Shown piece by piece: positions 61,101 through 64,000 of a stretch of DNA of 64,000 nucleotides. The first letter of the stretch is position 1. Every line of letters begins with the position of its first letter. Location: contig JBGCDP010000027.1 in the NCBI GenBank assembly GCA_045105475.1, forward strand, positions 1-64,000, written 5' to 3'. The notes under the pieces are model-generated. The model worked only from the letters and a program-made list of their open reading frames with translations, was not told the DNA's origin and searched no databases. Made by a program: the position numbers and the translations under genes. This DNA comes from WTJY01 sp045105475 (GTDB taxonomy: Bacteria; Chloroflexota; Anaerolineae; Promineifilales; Promineifilaceae).

Positions 61101-63203
61101 TTCGTCCCGCTTCTGATCACTGTCCGGATGAAATGTCGACATTTGTCCAGTTGGCGATTCATAGTAATACTGTGAAAACGGATCACGGCCGCCAAAACGC
61201 TGCGGTAGAGGGTCGTCCCAATGTTCGCTGGTCAAAATGCTTGTGCGCATCGAAATGCCCGTATTGGCAATCGTCGAAAGGCGTACTTCGTATAAATTGT
61301 TAGCGTTTAACTCTACCTGAGGGATGGGAACTTCAATGACATTGTTGTATAGATCAGCTCCTAGAGTAGCTGCCCCTTGACCAATTTCTACACCGTTGGT
61401 TAGGTCAAAAAGCGTCAGTTCAAGCTGCGCCTCGTCACCCGGAAAGCCGCTGACATAGTTAAATCGAATTTGGTTGGCAATGACAGTTTCACCTGGCTGG
61501 AATGAAAAAGGGGTTTCTGTCCCATCTGGATTGACTGTAATCTCCCGAATCGGAATTTGATACAGCGGCTTGCCAGATGGGGTGCTGGCATCTAAAACGA
61601 GTGTCGCGGCCGTTGGAATGTTGTCATAAGCCCATTGGGTCGCCTGTACCCGAGTAATCGGTTTGGTGTAGACGCGGCTAAAAGCGAATGACCAGATGAA
61701 GCTACCCAAGATAGTGGCAACGGCGACGACGACGACGGTTGGACGTAATAGCTCAATGGTCAAAGTCCGAAGTCGAGCTGTGGTTGATAAGCCACCTGAT
61801 CCCAATTCTTTTATGCGTGCCAGCGTACCTTTGAGTAAAAAGCTAACGTTTAACTCTTCCCATAACGTGATAATTAGCCAGCCCGCCATGATTGCCAAAA
61901 TCGGATAGATGGGCAAAAAATAGCGCATGATTTTGGTGAACTGGGTACCGGTATACAGAAAGTAAAGTGCGATCCATGAGACGGGCAAAAGGTGTGATAA
62001 CCAGTTGTTCCGGCCGTTTAAGATGCGCCAGAGAGCCAGCCCAAACCCTGCAAAGGCTAAGAAGCCCGCGATTGGCCCCATCCCCCACAACGCAATATTG
62101 ATGAATGGATGAACCAAATCCGGCCGACCCATCCACTGCAAAACAGGGGGGAATGTTGAGTCTGATGCATGCAGGCGTAAAATCTCTTCGATGTCGCCTG
62201 ACCAAGTTGGATTAAAGCCTGCCAGCACTTGAAGTTGATGTGATAGCGTGCCAACTTCATGTCCTTTTTGTTCTGCAATGACGCTGTCCGCAAACGCATA
62301 TGGCATAGCGACTCGAAAAACGGTAAAGGTCATAAATCCTGATAAAATAAGACCTACGATCACGACCACTCTGGCGCGAATCGAGTCGCGACTGCGCAAC
62401 CAGTGCCAGAACTCATTGCTGTTGGTTTCACCATCGACATCGCTGCTGCGATAGGTGCGTATGAGCCAAACGGTAGCCGCAACGACTGTCATTACCGCCA
62501 TAATGCCGACATTGACACGTGAAGCGGCGGCTAAACCCAGCCATATGCCAAACAGAATCCAATCGATCCAGCTGCGGCCGTTTTCGGCAATGAGCACCGC
62601 CGCATAAAAAGCCAGAGTGATAAAAAAGACGGACCAATTGTCACTGGTGTAAAAGTGTGACTGCTGAATGGCCATAGCGGCCGTAGCCATGAAAAAGGCA
62701 CCAAGCAGCCCTATTCGGCGGCCGTATAGGCGAGCACCAATTAGGAAAGTGAGCAGCACTGTAAATACGTCTAGTCCGGCGGATAGCATCCGGCCGACGA
62801 TATGGACCCCTTCATATGTGGTGAGATCGTGCAGGCAAAACGGCCCCGTCGCTGCTGCTGGGCAGATGGCTAAGCGGAGTGGTTCAAGTGCTCGAGCCAC
62901 GAAGAACGTAGCTGTCATCGGGAAATTGCCGTAGACGTAAAAAACGTCACGCAGGTTATATACGTTTAACGGTGACTCTGAGGTTTTTAAATATTGGCTA
63001 AAACTGTCTGGGGCTGAGATATTGGCTGTGAGATCGGTTAAAAAGCGTTCATCCGGATGTAGGTGGGTATAGTCGTCCCAACCAATACCGATAAAGCGTA
63101 AATAGCCAGCTAAAAGCAGAATAAGTAGTAGCAAAAGTACCATAATCTGGCGCTGTGTTTTTTTGTTTTGTAGGTTTCTTTGGGCGGTTTCAATGAGTGC
63201 CAT
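58188..63203 (-). CDS. Giant membrane protein: GT39-like N-terminal half fused to DUF2298 (Chlor_Arch_YYY) domain
   Basis: The 1671-residue protein has two polytopic halves. The N-terminal half (about 1-480) resembles ArnT/PMT-like glycosyltransferases, with the acidic DDYTHLHPDERFLTD loop after the first helix, and is followed by an extracytoplasmic beta-rich region (about 510-830). The C-terminal half (about 880-1671) is DUF2298, with GGEKPMDVSYFTAVLKSSTF, AGAYINYYYYGFV, FPFFTFLYGDLHAHMIALPL and the C-terminal SNPYRSVGNRVAMYTGLPSI and IGWDWHQQQQRPTFPGDV. The tyrosine run gives the family its YYY name. It probably transfers a sugar from a lipid carrier outside the membrane; the substrate is unknown. 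A paralogue precedes it on the same strand. Confidence 0.9.
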   Translation of the reverse strand: MALIETAQRNLQNKKTQRQIMVLLLLLILLLAGYLRFIGIGWDDYTHLHPDERFLTDLTANISAPDSFSQYLKTSESPLNVYNLRDVFYVYGNFPMTATFFVARALEPLRLAICPAAATGPFCLHDLTTYEGVHIVGRMLSAGLDVFTVLLTFLIGARLYGRRIGLLGAFFMATAAMAIQQSHFYTSDNWSVFFITLAFYAAVLIAENGRSWIDWILFGIWLGLAAASRVNVGIMAVMTVVAATVWLIRTYRSSDVDGETNSNEFWHWLRSRDSIRARVVVIVGLILSGFMTFTVFRVAMPYAFADSVIAEQKGHEVGTLSHQLQVLAGFNPTWSGDIEEILRLHASDSTFPPVLQWMGRPDLVHPFINIALWGMGPIAGFLAFAGFGLALWRILNGRNNWLSHLLPVSWIALYFLYTGTQFTKIMRYFLPIYPILAIMAGWLIITLWEELNVSFLLKGTLARIKELGSGGLSTTARLRTLTIELLRPTVVVVAVATILGSFIWSFAFSRVYTKPITRVQATQWAYDNIPTAATLVLDASTPSGKPLYQIPIREITVNPDGTETPFSFQPGETVIANQIRFNYVSGFPGDEAQLELTLFDLTNGVEIGQGAATLGADLYNNVIEVPIPQVELNANNLYEVRLSTIANTGISMRTSILTSEHWDDPLPQRFGGRDPFSQYYYESPTGQMSTFHPDSDQKRDELVVWLNDADYVIISSQRAMWTVPRMEVTYPLMGHYYQNLFEGDLGYELVETFTGNIRFGPLYISDITGRIGLGSEPVPTWEIPGLLAVEESFSVYEHPPVWVFKKTADYDGSDVRAVLNEVDMSQAFYQNPDQAANSPNGLTLTSDQFARQQSGGSFRERFAIDGLLSNNDALAAVVWWLLVIIIGRLTYPLCYRIFSGLPDRGYAISKVFGMLLISWIAWLSASMGLIPFGRGSLFIATLFVFAAAFYIEWRSKGAIRDFLKRQRNLIFFTETLGVMLFILMLLIRFGNPEVWHLYYGGEKPMDVSYFTAVLKSSTFPPYDPWHAGAYINYYYYGFVFAGVPTLLLGIVPTVAYNLILPMLFSFTGLGAFSIGSALTHRLANERGILPAQRPEQREKTMIWGGLSAMIATLLLGNLHQLNVLFLSWDRASNADIEASWLRRIASGALSRIGSDEPAPVDPSEWFWAASRAIGAPEGEVAPITEFPFFTFLYGDLHAHMIALPLSLLALAWAVSLILSGRNRLTPLQWFTGALAIGVLYPTNSWDYPVQLVVGILALTWVALQQYGFKLTTLSRIGMSAIALFLGSRLLFEPFWANFGTAYGTIKLWEGATTSLQDYLTIYGLFLLVTLTWLFIDFLDWNEEQNLGSGLSIQKIMGMAFGGFLFLMLIRFMLNSYEVAPLALMMILIAGLMGLRPDISPVKRTINVLISAAFGLTLFVEILVLDGDIGRMNTVFKFYMQSWLMLAIVSGAALPVILAKIRGQWHRTAAIGWRVSFGVLVFLASLYPVLATRGKWEVRPQKDEASLTLDGMDFMEYVTYNENGQDIRLQGDYEALKWMQRNITGSPVIVEAHSSNPYRSVGNRVAMYTGLPSIIGWDWHQQQQRPTFPGDVVSRRIQDVNRLYTTPDTQEISLVIDKYDVSFIYAGELERVYYGDGHRTLFDQLVADGRLIIVYENDSTRVYQVIKSIGVN

Positions 63204-63232
63204 AGGGTGGTGGAGAGGCAGCCTAGCCTAGG

Positions 63233-64000
63233 TTAATTGACGTTGACGATGTCGCGGTTCAAAATTTTGTAGATAACGGCTTGATTTTCAGCATAAACTC
63301 TTTCAAGGTAGCCGTCGGCCACCATCTGGTCAAATTTTTCAACGCTGCGTTCACCGTAATAGACTTTTTCTAATTCGCCGTAATAAATGTAAGCCACATC
63401 GTACCGGTCAAGAATGCGCATAGTCAAATCAATGTCGTCTGAAAGATAGAGAGTGCCAACGTCATTAATTCGATTGCGCACAATGGAGCTTGGCACCGTC
63501 GGCCGCTGTTGACGTTGATGCCAATCCCAGCCAATAATCGATGGATTCCCAGTGTACATCGATATTCGATTGGCGATTGAGCGGTAGGGGTTATTCCCAT
63601 GGGCTTCCGCAATAACCGGCGAACCAGGAATATTTTGCTGAATCCATTTGATCGCTTGATAGTCATTTTTCAGAATAACCGACTGACCCGAATCGTCGTA
63701 CGTGACGTACTCCATAAACTTTGTACCGTCTAGGGTTAATGGAATAACGTCTTTGCTAGTGCGCACAATGCGTTTGCCATACGTGCCTAAAACCGGATAA
63801 AGGGCCGCAAACAAAACGAGTAGGGCAAAGCTTGTTTGCCACATCGTCCGGCCGACGATGCTCCAGTTGTCTTTGATGTGAACCAGTAGCCAAACCAGCG
63901 AAGCACCTGCGACGATGCTGAGCATGATCCAGACCTGCATGTAAAATTTGAAGACGGTATTCATCCGGCCGATGTCGCCTTCAAGCACGAATACTTCAAC
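63233..64000 (-). CDS. DUF2298 family membrane protein, C-terminal fragment (runs off the window)
   Basis: About 255 C-terminal residues are visible. The gene continues past the right edge; the first visible Met is internal. The sequence aligns throughout with the C-terminus of 58188-63203, for example EGDIGRMNTVFKFYMQVW, NNPYRSIANRISMYTGNPSI, IGWDWHQRQQRPTVPSSIV and YGELEKVYYGERSVEKFDQ. The gap to the next gene is only 29 bp, so the two paralogues are cotranscribed. The N-terminal architecture cannot be seen here. Confidence 0.9.
   Translation of the reverse strand, partial: VEVFVLEGDIGRMNTVFKFYMQVWIMLSIVAGASLVWLLVHIKDNWSIVGRTMWQTSFALLVLFAALYPVLGTYGKRIVRTSKDVIPLTLDGTKFMEYVTYDDSGQSVILKNDYQAIKWIQQNIPGSPVIAEAHGNNPYRSIANRISMYTGNPSIIGWDWHQRQQRPTVPSSIVRNRINDVGTLYLSDDIDLTMRILDRYDVAYIYYGELEKVYYGERSVEKFDQMVADGYLERVYAENQAVIYKILNRDIVNVN

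Noticed and set aside
1..64000. Alternative genetic code with TGA as a sense codon
   Set aside because: TGA ends ordinary genes here, for example at 8015-8017 and 24270-24272; only the three redox genes read through it.
1..64000. tRNA or rRNA genes, including a selenocysteine tRNA
   Set aside because: I looked in the larger spacers for cloverleaf arms and CCA ends and found none that I could support; a computed scan would be decisive.
1..64000. Insertion sequences or prophage
   Set aside because: No transposase, integrase or phage structural genes; the 48-bp palindrome at 31883-31930 is a single site without flanking direct repeats.

Overview
Organism. The window looks like a chromosomal segment of a Chloroflexota bacterium, probably Anaerolineae-like. 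This is an inference from content, not from a marker gene: DUF2298 ('Chlor_Arch_YYY') membrane glycosyltransferase-like proteins, a UPF0182 protein, many Thr/Glu-rich lipoproteins, choice-of-anchor-Q beta-helix exoproteins, and a pst operon whose permeases carry large extracytoplasmic insertions. There are no rRNA genes, tRNA genes, CRISPR arrays, phage genes or insertion sequences that I can see. The hexamer CGGCCG is strikingly over-represented almost everywhere (about one per 200-250 bp in hand-counted samples).

Layout. 1-3.9 kb: a minus-strand catabolic cluster (threonine dehydratase-like, FAH hydrolase, glutamine amidotransferase, M42 aminopeptidase, start of a probable class II aldolase). 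4-9.4 kb: EamA transporter, two paralogous EF-hand proteins, methyltransferase, small membrane proteins, an old-yellow-enzyme reductase. 9.6-14.3 kb: repeat lipoprotein, reductive-dehalogenase-like Fe-S protein coupled to cutC, cysteine-synthase-like enzyme. 14.5-21.2 kb: phosphate uptake operon pstS-pstC-pstA-pstB preceded by Pho-box-like direct repeats. 21.2-24.3 kb: PAS histidine kinase, LysM lipoprotein, lone receiver protein. 24.3-31.8 kb: a redox/selenium neighbourhood. 31.9-41.3 kb: MFS exporter plus ArsR-type regulator behind a 48-bp perfect palindrome, then assorted metabolic enzymes. 41.4-44.3 kb: split transhydrogenase pntA1-pntA2-pntB. 44.3-45.2 kb: AT-rich spacer. 45.2-58.1 kb: beta-helix exoprotein, tungsten aldehyde oxidoreductase, META/DUF4377 lipoprotein, UPF0182 protein, isoquinoline-oxidoreductase-like iorA/iorB pair. 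58.2-64 kb: giant DUF2298 protein and a truncated paralogue.

Main discoveries. (1) Three genes that appear broken by in-frame TGA read best as selenoproteins: a GrdB-like reductase (25017-25823, UPVC), a lipoprotein TlpA/DipZ-like redoxin (28760-29581, UINC) and a membrane-anchored thioredoxin-like protein (31227-31793, GFSU). Each has a compact hairpin just after the UGA, in the place and with the apical G expected of a bacterial SECIS; two share the loop CGUGA starting exactly 17 nt after the UGA. (2) The pst operon encodes a PstS made of two nearly identical solute-binding domains, and a PstA carrying a third PstS-like domain in circularly permuted order, inserted after its first membrane helix. 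The permutation junction is like the junction between the two repeats in PstS, so it probably arose by tandem duplication and trimming. (3) CGGCCG behaves like a highly iterated palindrome. Together the pst genes suggest an unusual, multi-domain phosphate capture system; the 24-32 kb region suggests selenium-dependent thiol/disulfide chemistry.
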